From Pseudomonas sp. (GTDB lineage: Bacteria > Pseudomonadota > Gammaproteobacteria > Pseudomonadales > Pseudomonadaceae), in the NCBI GenBank assembly GCA_026398835.1, contig JAPLSD010000852.1, positions 1-5,296 on the forward strand: a stretch of 5,296 bases of DNA, written 5' to 3'. Positions 1-5,296 of the stretch are shown here, piece by piece. The notes under the pieces were generated by a model. It ran no database searches. It had not been told where the DNA came from and saw nothing but the letters and a program-made list of their open reading frames with translations. Numbering within the stretch: the first letter of the stretch is position 1; every line of letters starts with the position of its first letter. Position numbers and translations under genes: made by a program.

Positions 1-1657
1 ACGCCAGGGCTGGAGCACCAGTGTCGAAGTGCATGATGCTGCCCATCCGGAGCGTCAGTTGTCGGCCGCGACTATCGAAGCCGCCGAGTGGGTGCTGGTG
101 GTCAGCAGCGCGCCTGTGGATATGTTGCGGTTCGTCGGTAAGCGGGTGTTCCAGAGTACCCCGGCTCAAGCCCTGCAAGACGTCGAAGCCGTGTTGCGAC
201 GCGGTGCACAAGAGGCACAGACCTATGTCGCGCCCGAAGTGGTTGCCGAGCCTGCAGCCGTCAGTAAAAGCGCGCCGCGACTGGTTGCCGTGACCGCGTG
301 CCCGACCGGCGTCGCTCACACCTTTATGGCGGCCGAGGCCTTGCAGCAAGCGGCCAAGCGTCTTGGCTATGACCTGCAAGTGGAAACCCAGGGCTCGGTC
401 GGTGCGCGCACGCCCTTGAGCGCGGCGGCAATTGCCGACGCCGATGTGGTGTTGCTGGCGGCGGACATCGAGGTCGCCACCGAACGTTTTGCCGGCAAGA
501 AGATTTACCGCTGCGGCACCGGCATCGCCTTGAAACAGGCCGAAGCCACGCTGAATAAAGCTCTGGCTGAAGGTAAACAGGAAAGTGCTTCGACTGGCGC
601 CAAGGGCCCGGCCAAGCAAGAGAAGACGGGCGCCTACAAACACCTGCTGACCGGCGTGTCGTACATGTTGCCAATGGTGGTGGCCGGCGGATTGATGATT
701 GCACTGTCGTTCGTCTTCGGCATCACCGCGTTCAAAGAGCCCGGCACACTGGCCGCGGCGCTGATGCAGATCGGTGGCGAGACCGCGTTCAAACTAATGG
801 TGCCGCTGCTGGCGGGTTACATCGCCTACTCGATTGCCGACCGTCCGGGCCTGGCGCCGGGGATGATTGGCGGTTTGCTGGCCAGCACCCTGGGGGCGGG
901 TTTTATCGGCGGGATCATTGCCGGTTTCATCGCCGGTTACGCCGCCCAAGCGATTAATCGCTGGGCCCGTTTACCGCAAAGTCTCGAAGCGTTGAAGCCG
1001 ATCCTGATCATCCCGTTGCTGGCGAGCCTGTTCACCGGGCTGGTGATGATCTACGTGGTGGGTAAACCGGTTGCCGGGTTGCTTGAAGGTCTGACCCATT
1101 TCCTCGACAGCATGGGCACCACCAACGCGATTCTGCTCGGTGTGTTGCTCGGCGGCATGATGTGTGTCGACCTCGGCGGGCCGATCAACAAAGCCGCCTA
1201 TGCGTTCTCGGTTGGCCTGTTGGCGTCGCAAAGTTATGCGCCGATGGCCGCGGTCATGGCTGCCGGTATGGTGCCGCCGATTGGTATGGGCATCGCCACC
1301 TTCATCGCCCGCCGCAAGTTTGCCCAGAGCGAGCGTGAAGCCGGCAAAGCGGCGTTCGTGCTGGGCCTGTGCTTTATCTCCGAAGGGGCGATTCCGTTTG
1401 CCGCCAAGGATCCGTTGCGGGTAATCCCGGCGAGCATCGCGGGCGGGGCATTGACCGGCGCGCTGTCGATGTACTTCGGTTGCAAGCTGATGGCGCCCCA
1501 CGGTGGGCTCTTCGTGATGCTGATCCCGAATGCGATCAACCATGCGTTGTTGTATCTGATGGCGATTGTTGCGGGGAGTTTGTTGACGGCGGTGACGTAT
1601 GCGCTGATCAAGCGGCCTGAGGCGGTTGAGTTGGTGCTGGAGCCGGTCAAGGCGTAA
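1..1657 (+). CDS. fruA: PTS fructose transporter subunit EIIBC (5'-truncated by window edge)
   Basis: This is an inner-membrane permease that imports fructose and phosphorylates it to fructose-1-phosphate. It takes phosphate from the FruB multiphosphoryl protein, and FruK then acts on the product. The reading frame is open from base 2 without a start, so about 28 N-terminal codons are missing (551 residues visible; the family is near 580). Visible residues 1-75 are the tail of a first, degenerate EIIB-like domain. Residues about 93-187 are the working EIIB domain, with the phospho-accepting cysteine in VTACPTGVAHTF (Cys100, bases 299-301). A Lys/Glu-rich linker follows, then the EIIC membrane domain from about residue 212. 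It carries the conserved DLGGPINKAAYAF (390-402) and GAIPFAAKDP (462-471) signatures and several Gly/Ala-rich helices. A GTG at base 29 is an internal valine, because homology continues upstream of it (RQGWSTSVEV). It is normally the last gene of fruBKA; the Cra/FruR operator would lie outside the window. Identification is strong. Confidence 0.96.
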   Translation, partial: RQGWSTSVEVHDAAHPERQLSAATIEAAEWVLVVSSAPVDMLRFVGKRVFQSTPAQALQDVEAVLRRGAQEAQTYVAPEVVAEPAAVSKSAPRLVAVTACPTGVAHTFMAAEALQQAAKRLGYDLQVETQGSVGARTPLSAAAIADADVVLLAADIEVATERFAGKKIYRCGTGIALKQAEATLNKALAEGKQESASTGAKGPAKQEKTGAYKHLLTGVSYMLPMVVAGGLMIALSFVFGITAFKEPGTLAAALMQIGGETAFKLMVPLLAGYIAYSIADRPGLAPGMIGGLLASTLGAGFIGGIIAGFIAGYAAQAINRWARLPQSLEALKPILIIPLLASLFTGLVMIYVVGKPVAGLLEGLTHFLDSMGTTNAILLGVLLGGMMCVDLGGPINKAAYAFSVGLLASQSYAPMAAVMAAGMVPPIGMGIATFIARRKFAQSEREAGKAAFVLGLCFISEGAIPFAAKDPLRVIPASIAGGALTGALSMYFGCKLMAPHGGLFVMLIPNAINHALLYLMAIVAGSLLTAVTYALIKRPEAVELVLEPVKA

Positions 1658-1660
1658 ACC

Positions 1661-1786
1661 TGTGGAGCGAGCTTGCTCGCGATGGGCTCAAGGGCGACGC
1701 GTTTATTCAGAAAACACGCGTTATCGTTAACGTCCATCGTCGGAACGCCGCCCGGACCAATCGAGCGTCGACCGGCTGCTCCTACA
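1661..1786. repeat. REP-type doublet (REPIN-like), with unlike arms
   Basis: Three bases after the fruA stop begins TGTGGAGCGAGCTTGCTCGC, the typical start of a Pseudomonas REP. Its core is a perfect 6-bp palindrome, GCGAGC-TT-GCTCGC (1667-1680). About 100 bases on, the segment ends in GGCTGCTCCTACA (1774-1786), whose complement, TGTAGGAGCAGCC, is the start of another REP-like arm in inverse orientation. Between them, CGATGG (1680-1685) and CCATCG (1734-1739) are inverted, as are the GACG and CGTC beside them, giving a REPIN-like layout. The right arm lacks the GAGCAAGCTCG core, so the two arms are not copies of each other. Such elements are scattered between genes in fluorescent pseudomonads, moved by RAYT transposases. 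Here the hairpin could also stabilise or end the fru mRNA; no T-run follows it. Calling the right arm a REP is less certain than the left. Confidence 0.7.
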
Positions 1787-1806
1787 CCTTCCCTTATAGA
1801 GTGTCG

Positions 1807-1812
1807 AGGGAG
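1807..1812 (+). promoter_or_regulatory. Shine-Dalgarno of the small ORF
   Basis: AGGGAG lies 7 bases before the ATG at 1820, which is good ribosome-binding spacing. It is the main reason to take the short downstream ORF seriously. A loose -10-like TATAGA is at 1795-1800, but no convincing -35 hexamer is visible at the right distance. Confidence 0.45.
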
Positions 1813-1819
1813 AAACAGC

Positions 1820-1912
1820 ATGAGTGAATTCGATCCGGGCCGCCGTCGGCTGATGCAGGCCTGCGATCTCGATGGGGTGGCGGTGTTTGAGCAGAAGCTG
1901 CAGCCGGTTTGA
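1820..1912 (+). CDS. Possible 30-residue small protein of unknown function
   Basis: The ORF starts at ATG 1820 with a well-placed Shine-Dalgarno and ends at TGA 1910-1912. I do not recognise the product. It begins MSEFDPGRRRLMQACDLDG and ends FEQKLQPV; it is charged, has one cysteine, and has no membrane segment or signal peptide. About 21 of 29 sense codons after the start end in G or C, which fits a real coding stretch in a high-GC genome, though a sample this small is weak evidence. The RRRLMQ stretch slightly resembles a twin-arginine motif, but no hydrophobic segment follows. It could be a genuine small protein, the 5' remnant of a deleted gene, or chance. It sits between the REP doublet and the palindrome, downstream of fruA and convergent with piuB. 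The frame is open further upstream, but that part runs through the REP element, so ATG 1820 is preferred. Confidence 0.4.
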   Translation: MSEFDPGRRRLMQACDLDGVAVFEQKLQPV

Positions 1913-1922
1913 TGGCTCTGTA

Positions 1923-1954
1923 GATCGTTCCCACGCGGGAGCGTGGGAACGATC
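1923..1954. repeat. Perfect 14-bp palindrome between convergent genes, possible bidirectional terminator
   Basis: GATCGTTCCCACGC (1923-1936) and GCGTGGGAACGATC (1941-1954) pair perfectly around a 4-base loop (GGGA). The flanks extend the pairing (GTAGATC on the left, GATCATCTAC on the right), offset by three extra bases on the right. On the plus strand a TTTT follows 7 bases after the stem (1961-1964); on the minus strand no T-run follows. From memory, CGTTCCCACGC / GCGTGGGAACG palindromes are a recurrent intergenic repeat in the P. fluorescens group. Its position between fruA (or the small ORF) and the converging 3' end of piuB suits a role in ending or protecting transcripts from both sides; that role is inferred. 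Confidence 0.65.
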
Positions 1955-1979
1955 ATCTACCTTTTGAGCTTAGAGCCGA

Positions 1980-4526
1980 TCAATAAACATCCCGTCGATA
2001 ACGCCCTTGCTCAATCAGCTTCTCAACCTCTTCAGCCCCCAGCAGCTCATTGAGCACCTGATCCACCCCCGCTGCCATCCCTAGCAAACTGCCGCAGATA
2101 TAAATCGCGGCACCGTCGGCCAGCCATTTTTTCAATTCGTCGGCGGCATTACGCAGTCGATCCTGCACGTAGATCTTCTCTGCCTGATCCCGTGAGAACG
2201 CCAGATCCAGACGTACCAGATCGCGGCACGCCAGCCATTCGTGCAGCTCGTCCCGGCAATAGAAGTCGTGCTCGATGTTGCGTTCACCAAACAGCAGCCA
2301 GTTGCGTTGCTGGCCGTCGGCGATTCGTGCCTTGAGCAGGCTGCGCAGCCCCGCCAGTCCTGTGCCGTTGCCCAACAGGATCAACGGCCGAGGCTCGGCA
2401 GGCAGGTGGAAACCACTGTTGCGCCGTACTCGCAGGCTGATGGCCGCGCCCAGCGGCGCATGTTCGGTCAGCCAGCCAGAGCCCAGGCCCAGGCTGCCGT
2501 CGGCGTGACGTTCCTGGCGCACGATCAGTTCCAACAGGCCGTCGCTGGCGATCGAGGCAATCGAGTATTCGCGCATGGCCAGCGGCACCAGCGCATCGAC
2601 CAATGCCTGGGCATGCAGGCCGACCAGATGGGCACGATTCTCTGGTAACTGGCGACCTGCCAACGCCTGCGCCAGGGTTTCCTGCAAACCATCGAGTTGT
2701 ACGGGAGTGGTCGCCGCGAGGCCCAGCCCCTTCAGAAAATACTCGACGGCAGCGCTGCTATTGCGTGGCCGCACTTCCACCAGATCACCGGCCAACCAAC
2801 TGCTGGCGGTTGGTGCGGTCAGGCCCAGCAAGTACACACCTGAGCCACTGCTGTCGGGGTTGAGTAACCTGCGCTGGCTCAGCGTCCAGTTGTCGAAACT
2901 CGGTGCCTGCCAGGTGTCCACCGGTGCATACCCGGTCAGCTGACCGAGTTGCTGCTGCCAGTGTCGCAAGGCGTAGGGGTCGCCGCTGTCGACTTCAATC
3001 GGAGCGAACAACGTGGTGCCGCCATGCTCCGTGAGCCAGGCGTGCAGACGGCGAGCAAATCCACAGAAGTGCTGATACTGCCGATCACCGAGGCCCAGCA
3101 CTGCGTACTTGAGTCCGTCCAGCGTCAACGCGCGCCCCAGCACTTTGCGCTCGAAGCCGCGGGCACTGTCCGGCGCTTCGCCGTCGCCGAAGGTGCTGAC
3201 CACGAACAAGGCGTGGTTTGACTCGCGCAAGTCCCGCTCGCTGACATCCGCCAGCGGTTGCACCTTGACCGGCACCCCCGCTGCTTGCAATTGGCCGGCG
3301 GTCTGCCACGCGAGTTGTTCGGCAAAGCCGCTCTGGCTGGCAAAACCAATCAGCCATGCCGGTGCATCGCTGCTGTTTTTTTCCAGACCTTTGCGAGCGT
3401 CCTTCACTTGGCGTTTCTTACGTCGACGATCCAGGTACAACAGCCAGCCGGTGATAAAGAACAGCGGCATGGTCAGGGCGGCGAGGGTTAGCAGAATGCG
3501 CCCGACAATCCCGAAGTAACTGCCAACATGCAGCGCGTAAATGCTGGTCAGCAGCTGTGCCTTGAAGCTCTTGTCGGCGTAGCGATCATGGCGGCTGACA
3601 GTGCCGTTGGCCGGATCGAGCATGATCTGGTTCAGCGCACGGTCGTGAGGTGAGTTCTTCAACAAGTAGAATACTGTCGCCGGTTGCCCAGCCACTGGCG
3701 GCATGCGGATGTTGTAGGCGCTCAAGCCTGGGCCGGCGGCGCTGTAGATGCTGCTCCACATCGCGCTGTAATCGGCGATGGGTGCCGGACCTGAAGGCGG
3801 GGCACCGCGACCACCCTTGACCCGCTCATTTTGCGGCGTGTCGGAGAGGAGCTTGTTCAGCCCCTTGTTGTACCACTCATAAGACCAGGACAACCCGGTC
3901 AGCGCTGCCAGCAGATAGAAAATCAGGCACCAGGTACCGGCCACCGAATGCAGGTCCCAATTGAAGCTGCGGCCTTTTTTGGCCCAGTCGAGGGTCAGCC
4001 AGGCGCGCCAGCTGGCGACCTGACGCGGCCAGCGCAGATAGAGGCCGGACAGACAGAAAAAAATCAGAATCAGCGTGCAGGCGCCGGTGATTTGCCGACC
4101 GGTATCGCCCATCGCCAGAAAACGGTGCAACTGCAGCATCAGGCCAAAGAAGTCCTGACCCGTGGCATTACCCATGAAGTCGCCGGTGTACGGGTCGAAG
4201 TAGCGCATCTGACCGCGACGTTCTCCGGGCGGTGGCGTGAAGAACACCCGCGCGGCGTTGCCGCTGTCGGTTTCGACCCAGAGCATCGAGACCTTTATGC
4301 CTTCAGCGGCTTCGACTTTTTCCACCAACTCAACAGGCGGCAACACACCGGCAGCGCGCTTCTCGACGTGCAGCACCGACGGGTTGAGCGCGCGCAGGAT
4401 CTCGTCCTGAAACGACACCGTGGCTCCGGTGATACCCATCAGGGCCAGGACCAGTCCGGCGCTGATGCCGAAAAACCAGTGCAGCTGGAACAGTGTTTTC
4501 TTCAACACGTCGACCGCCTTACTCAT
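1980..4526 (-). CDS. piuB: PiuB-like siderophore-iron reductase: PepSY/TM module fused to a diflavin NADPH reductase
   Basis: An 848-residue inner-membrane oxidoreductase. The N-terminal half is a PepSY-associated membrane module with helices near residues 13-36, 147-166, 194-216 and 340-366. Basic stretches [10 protein letters not shown] and DRRRKKR follow helices 2 and 4, placing both termini in the cytoplasm. Histidines H16, H134, H193 and H333 lie in or at the helices and are candidate heme ligands, as in the FoxB siderophore reductase. The C-terminal half is cytoplasmic. It has a flavodoxin-like FMN domain at about 390-530 ([32 protein letters not shown]), then a FAD domain with REYSIAS (652-658). 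The NADPH domain carries [10 protein letters not shown] (716-725), [17 protein letters not shown] and YICG, and the protein ends in tyrosine. The likely job is NADPH-driven reduction of ferric siderophore in the periplasm. It lies downstream of the piuA-like receptor, as PA4513 is paired with PA4514. The start is uncertain: ATG 4526 has no Shine-Dalgarno, and GTG 4508 or TTG 4505 are alternatives. It is often annotated as sulfite reductase flavoprotein alpha; the membrane half argues against that role. Confidence 0.92.
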   Translation of the reverse strand: MSKAVDVLKKTLFQLHWFFGISAGLVLALMGITGATVSFQDEILRALNPSVLHVEKRAAGVLPPVELVEKVEAAEGIKVSMLWVETDSGNAARVFFTPPPGERRGQMRYFDPYTGDFMGNATGQDFFGLMLQLHRFLAMGDTGRQITGACTLILIFFCLSGLYLRWPRQVASWRAWLTLDWAKKGRSFNWDLHSVAGTWCLIFYLLAALTGLSWSYEWYNKGLNKLLSDTPQNERVKGGRGAPPSGPAPIADYSAMWSSIYSAAGPGLSAYNIRMPPVAGQPATVFYLLKNSPHDRALNQIMLDPANGTVSRHDRYADKSFKAQLLTSIYALHVGSYFGIVGRILLTLAALTMPLFFITGWLLYLDRRRKKRQVKDARKGLEKNSSDAPAWLIGFASQSGFAEQLAWQTAGQLQAAGVPVKVQPLADVSERDLRESNHALFVVSTFGDGEAPDSARGFERKVLGRALTLDGLKYAVLGLGDRQYQHFCGFARRLHAWLTEHGGTTLFAPIEVDSGDPYALRHWQQQLGQLTGYAPVDTWQAPSFDNWTLSQRRLLNPDSSGSGVYLLGLTAPTASSWLAGDLVEVRPRNSSAAVEYFLKGLGLAATTPVQLDGLQETLAQALAGRQLPENRAHLVGLHAQALVDALVPLAMREYSIASIASDGLLELIVRQERHADGSLGLGSGWLTEHAPLGAAISLRVRRNSGFHLPAEPRPLILLGNGTGLAGLRSLLKARIADGQQRNWLLFGERNIEHDFYCRDELHEWLACRDLVRLDLAFSRDQAEKIYVQDRLRNAADELKKWLADGAAIYICGSLLGMAAGVDQVLNELLGAEEVEKLIEQGRYRRDVY

Positions 4527-4544
4527 TCAAAAATAATCATTACG
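4526..4544 (-). promoter_or_regulatory. Fur-like box upstream of piuB
   Basis: This 19-base stretch matches the Fur consensus GATAATGATAATCATTATC at 12 of 19 positions, including an unbroken run of ten (ATAATCATTA, 4533-4542 on the plus strand). A further CATAAT on the minus strand at 4556-4551 could add another Fur hexamer. The site runs right up to the piuB start codon and lies just downstream of the -10-like element, so bound Fur-Fe(II) would block transcription when iron is plentiful. Iron control is expected for PiuA/PiuB genes; binding here is inferred. Confidence 0.55.
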
Positions 4545-4550
4545 GCGCGC

Positions 4551-4556
4551 ATTATG
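4551..4556 (-). promoter_or_regulatory. Possible -10 element of the piuB promoter
   Basis: Read on the minus strand this is CATAAT, five of six matches to TATAAT. Transcription would begin roughly at 4541-4545, giving a leader of only about 15-20 bases before ATG 4526. No good TTGACA-like -35 is seen 15-19 bases upstream, so the promoter would be weak or activator-helped. The call rests on the hexamer, on its position beside the Fur-like box, and on a terminator upstream that implies piuB needs its own promoter. Confidence 0.35.
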
Positions 4557-4566
4557 CCGTGTGTTG

Positions 4567-4628
4567 TCGAGAAGCATTCGTTATTACGCACAAAAGCCCC
4601 GCTCATGAACATGAGCAGGGCTTCTCGA
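4567..4628. repeat. 9-bp inverted repeat flanking the piuA terminator
   Basis: TCGAGAAGC (4567-4575) and GCTTCTCGA (4620-4628) are perfect inverted copies 44 bases apart, and they enclose the terminator hairpin. The outer arm overlaps the base of the terminator stem by three bases (4620-4622). In a transcript reading through from piuA the arms could pair around the hairpin. Whether this means anything is unknown; a perfect 9-bp pair this close is unlikely but not impossible by chance. Confidence 0.4.
4591..4622 (-). terminator. Rho-independent terminator of the piuA-like gene
   Basis: On the minus strand AGCCCTGCTCATG (4622-4610), a short TT, and CATGAGCGGGGCT (4607-4595) form a 13-bp stem with one mismatch. 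TTTTG follows at once (T-run at 4595-4592). The hairpin begins 20 bases after the receptor's stop codon, where a terminator is expected. It implies that most receptor transcripts end before piuB. Confidence 0.8.
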
Positions 4629-4641
4629 GCTTGCGACTCTA

Positions 4642-5296
4642 TTAGAAGTGGAAGTTGGTGCTCAGCAATGCCGTACGCCCTGGCGCCTGATTGGCGAAGT
4701 GGGTCGCGAAGGCTTTGTCGTAGTACGTCTCGTCGGTCAGGTTCTGCACGTTCAGTTGCAGGTCGAGGTTTTTGCTCACTTTGTAGCTGGCCATGGCGTC
4801 GTAGCGGACATAGGAGTCAACCATCGTGGTGTTGGCCACACTGCCGAACACGTCGTCGACATAGAACGCACCGCCGCCAACGGTCAGCTTCTGAGTGACG
4901 GCGTAGGTTGTCCACACACTGGCGCTGTTTTTCGGGGTGTTAGGCAGTTGATTGCCATCGCTGGCCTTGTCCAGCGTGCCGCCATCCACTTGTTTGCCGT
5001 CGAGGTAGCTGTAACCGGCGAAGACCTGCCACTTGTCGGTGAGCTTGCCGGTGGCCGACAGTTCGATGCCGTCAACACGGGTCTTGCCGACGTTCTCGAA
5101 GGAAGTAGTGTCAACCTGAACCCGGGCGTTTTCTTTCTCAGTACGGAAAATCGCGGCGGTCAGCGACAAGCGATCATTGAGCAGATCCCATTTGGTACCG
5201 ATTTCGTAGTTGGTGGTTTCTTCCGGCTCCATGTCGCTGCTCAGCAGGTTGCCATTGCGATCCTTCGTACCGGACAGCGGATTGCCGTCCATGCCT
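4642..5296 (-). CDS. piuA: TonB-dependent siderophore receptor, C-terminal part (5' end outside window)
   Basis: Outer-membrane beta-barrel receptor that imports ferric siderophores using energy from TonB-ExbB-ExbD. Only the last 217 residues are seen; the family is about 750 long, so the signal peptide, TonB box, plug domain and most of the barrel lie beyond base 5296. The ATG at 5292 is internal. The visible part has alternating barrel strands typical of the TonB-dependent receptor C-terminus: RVDGIELSATGKLTDKWQVF, FAGYSYLDGK, ASYKVSKNLDLQLNVQNLTD and ETYYDKAF. It ends in phenylalanine (TALLSTNFHF), the usual C-terminal signature for insertion by the BAM machinery. The C-terminus and the adjacent piuB partner point to PiuA, the PA4514-type receptor linked to catechol-type siderophores and siderophore-antibiotic conjugates. 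The family call is firm. The exact gene name is likely but rests on recall and gene context; a Fiu- or CirA-type receptor is the alternative. Confidence 0.88.
   Translation of the reverse strand, partial: GMDGNPLSGTKDRNGNLLSSDMEPEETTNYEIGTKWDLLNDRLSLTAAIFRTEKENARVQVDTTSFENVGKTRVDGIELSATGKLTDKWQVFAGYSYLDGKQVDGGTLDKASDGNQLPNTPKNSASVWTTYAVTQKLTVGGGAFYVDDVFGSVANTTMVDSYVRYDAMASYKVSKNLDLQLNVQNLTDETYYDKAFATHFANQAPGRTALLSTNFHF

Noticed and set aside
21..293. A GTG-started 90-codon plus-strand ORF near the left edge
   Set aside because: It is a shifted frame of fruA; the fruA frame carries the conserved EIIB sequence there.
1673..1819. TTG-started upstream extension of the small ORF
   Set aside because: It would be encoded by the REP doublet, and the good Shine-Dalgarno points to ATG 1820 instead.
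971..1956. Long minus-strand ORFs (190 and 240 codons) opposite fruA
   Set aside because: They mirror the codon bias of fruA, have no recognisable domain, and one runs through both intergenic repeats.
1661..1964. A CRISPR array or transposon end among the intergenic repeats
   Set aside because: There are no regularly spaced direct repeats, no transposase and no target duplication; the elements are palindromic REP-type repeats.
1980..3350. Calling the flavin half a sulfite reductase alpha subunit (CysJ)
   Set aside because: The motifs are shared by all diflavin reductases; fusion to a PepSY membrane module and the receptor neighbour indicate iron-siderophore reduction instead.
3831..4898. 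A 355-codon plus-strand ORF across the piuB start and the piuA 3' end
   Set aside because: It is antisense to two well-recognised genes and runs through the Fur box and terminator. Its product is low-complexity and unlike any known protein; such shadows are common in high-GC DNA.

Overview
The window looks like chromosomal DNA of a Pseudomonas, most likely of the P. fluorescens group. The reasons are high-GC codon use, a fructose PTS permease closely resembling the Pseudomonas FruA, REP-type palindromes typical of that genus, and a PiuA/PiuB iron-uptake pair like PA4514/PA4513 of P. aeruginosa. The assignment comes from recalled family knowledge; no database search was run.

Layout: (1) 1-1657, plus strand: fruA, the fructose-specific EIIBC permease. 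Its first ~28 codons lie before the window. (2) 1658-1979: an intergenic stretch holding a REP-type doublet (1661-1786), a possible 30-residue small ORF with a good Shine-Dalgarno (1820-1912), and a 14-bp perfect palindrome (1923-1954) between the converging 3' ends. (3) 1980-4526, minus strand: piuB, an 848-residue membrane protein that joins a PepSY/heme-type membrane module to a cytochrome-P450-reductase-like diflavin module. (4) 4527-4641: a short regulatory gap with a Fur-like box, a possible -10 element and a rho-independent terminator for the gene upstream. (5) 4642-5296, minus strand: the C-terminal 217 residues of a TonB-dependent siderophore receptor, most likely piuA, which continues past the window end.

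How the genes work together: the receptor brings a ferric (probably catecholate-type) siderophore into the periplasm. PiuB is then well suited to carry electrons from cytoplasmic NADPH through FAD and FMN, and through membrane hemes if its histidines do bind them, to reduce the iron at the periplasmic face. The terminator and Fur-like site between the two genes suggest that piuB has its own iron-controlled promoter and is not simply read through from piuA. fruA belongs to an unrelated sugar-uptake operon (fruBKA) that converges on this iron locus. Overall this is a mostly conventional region. The most interesting points are the all-in-one PiuB electron pathway, the near-leaderless start of piuB, and the small ORF between repeats.
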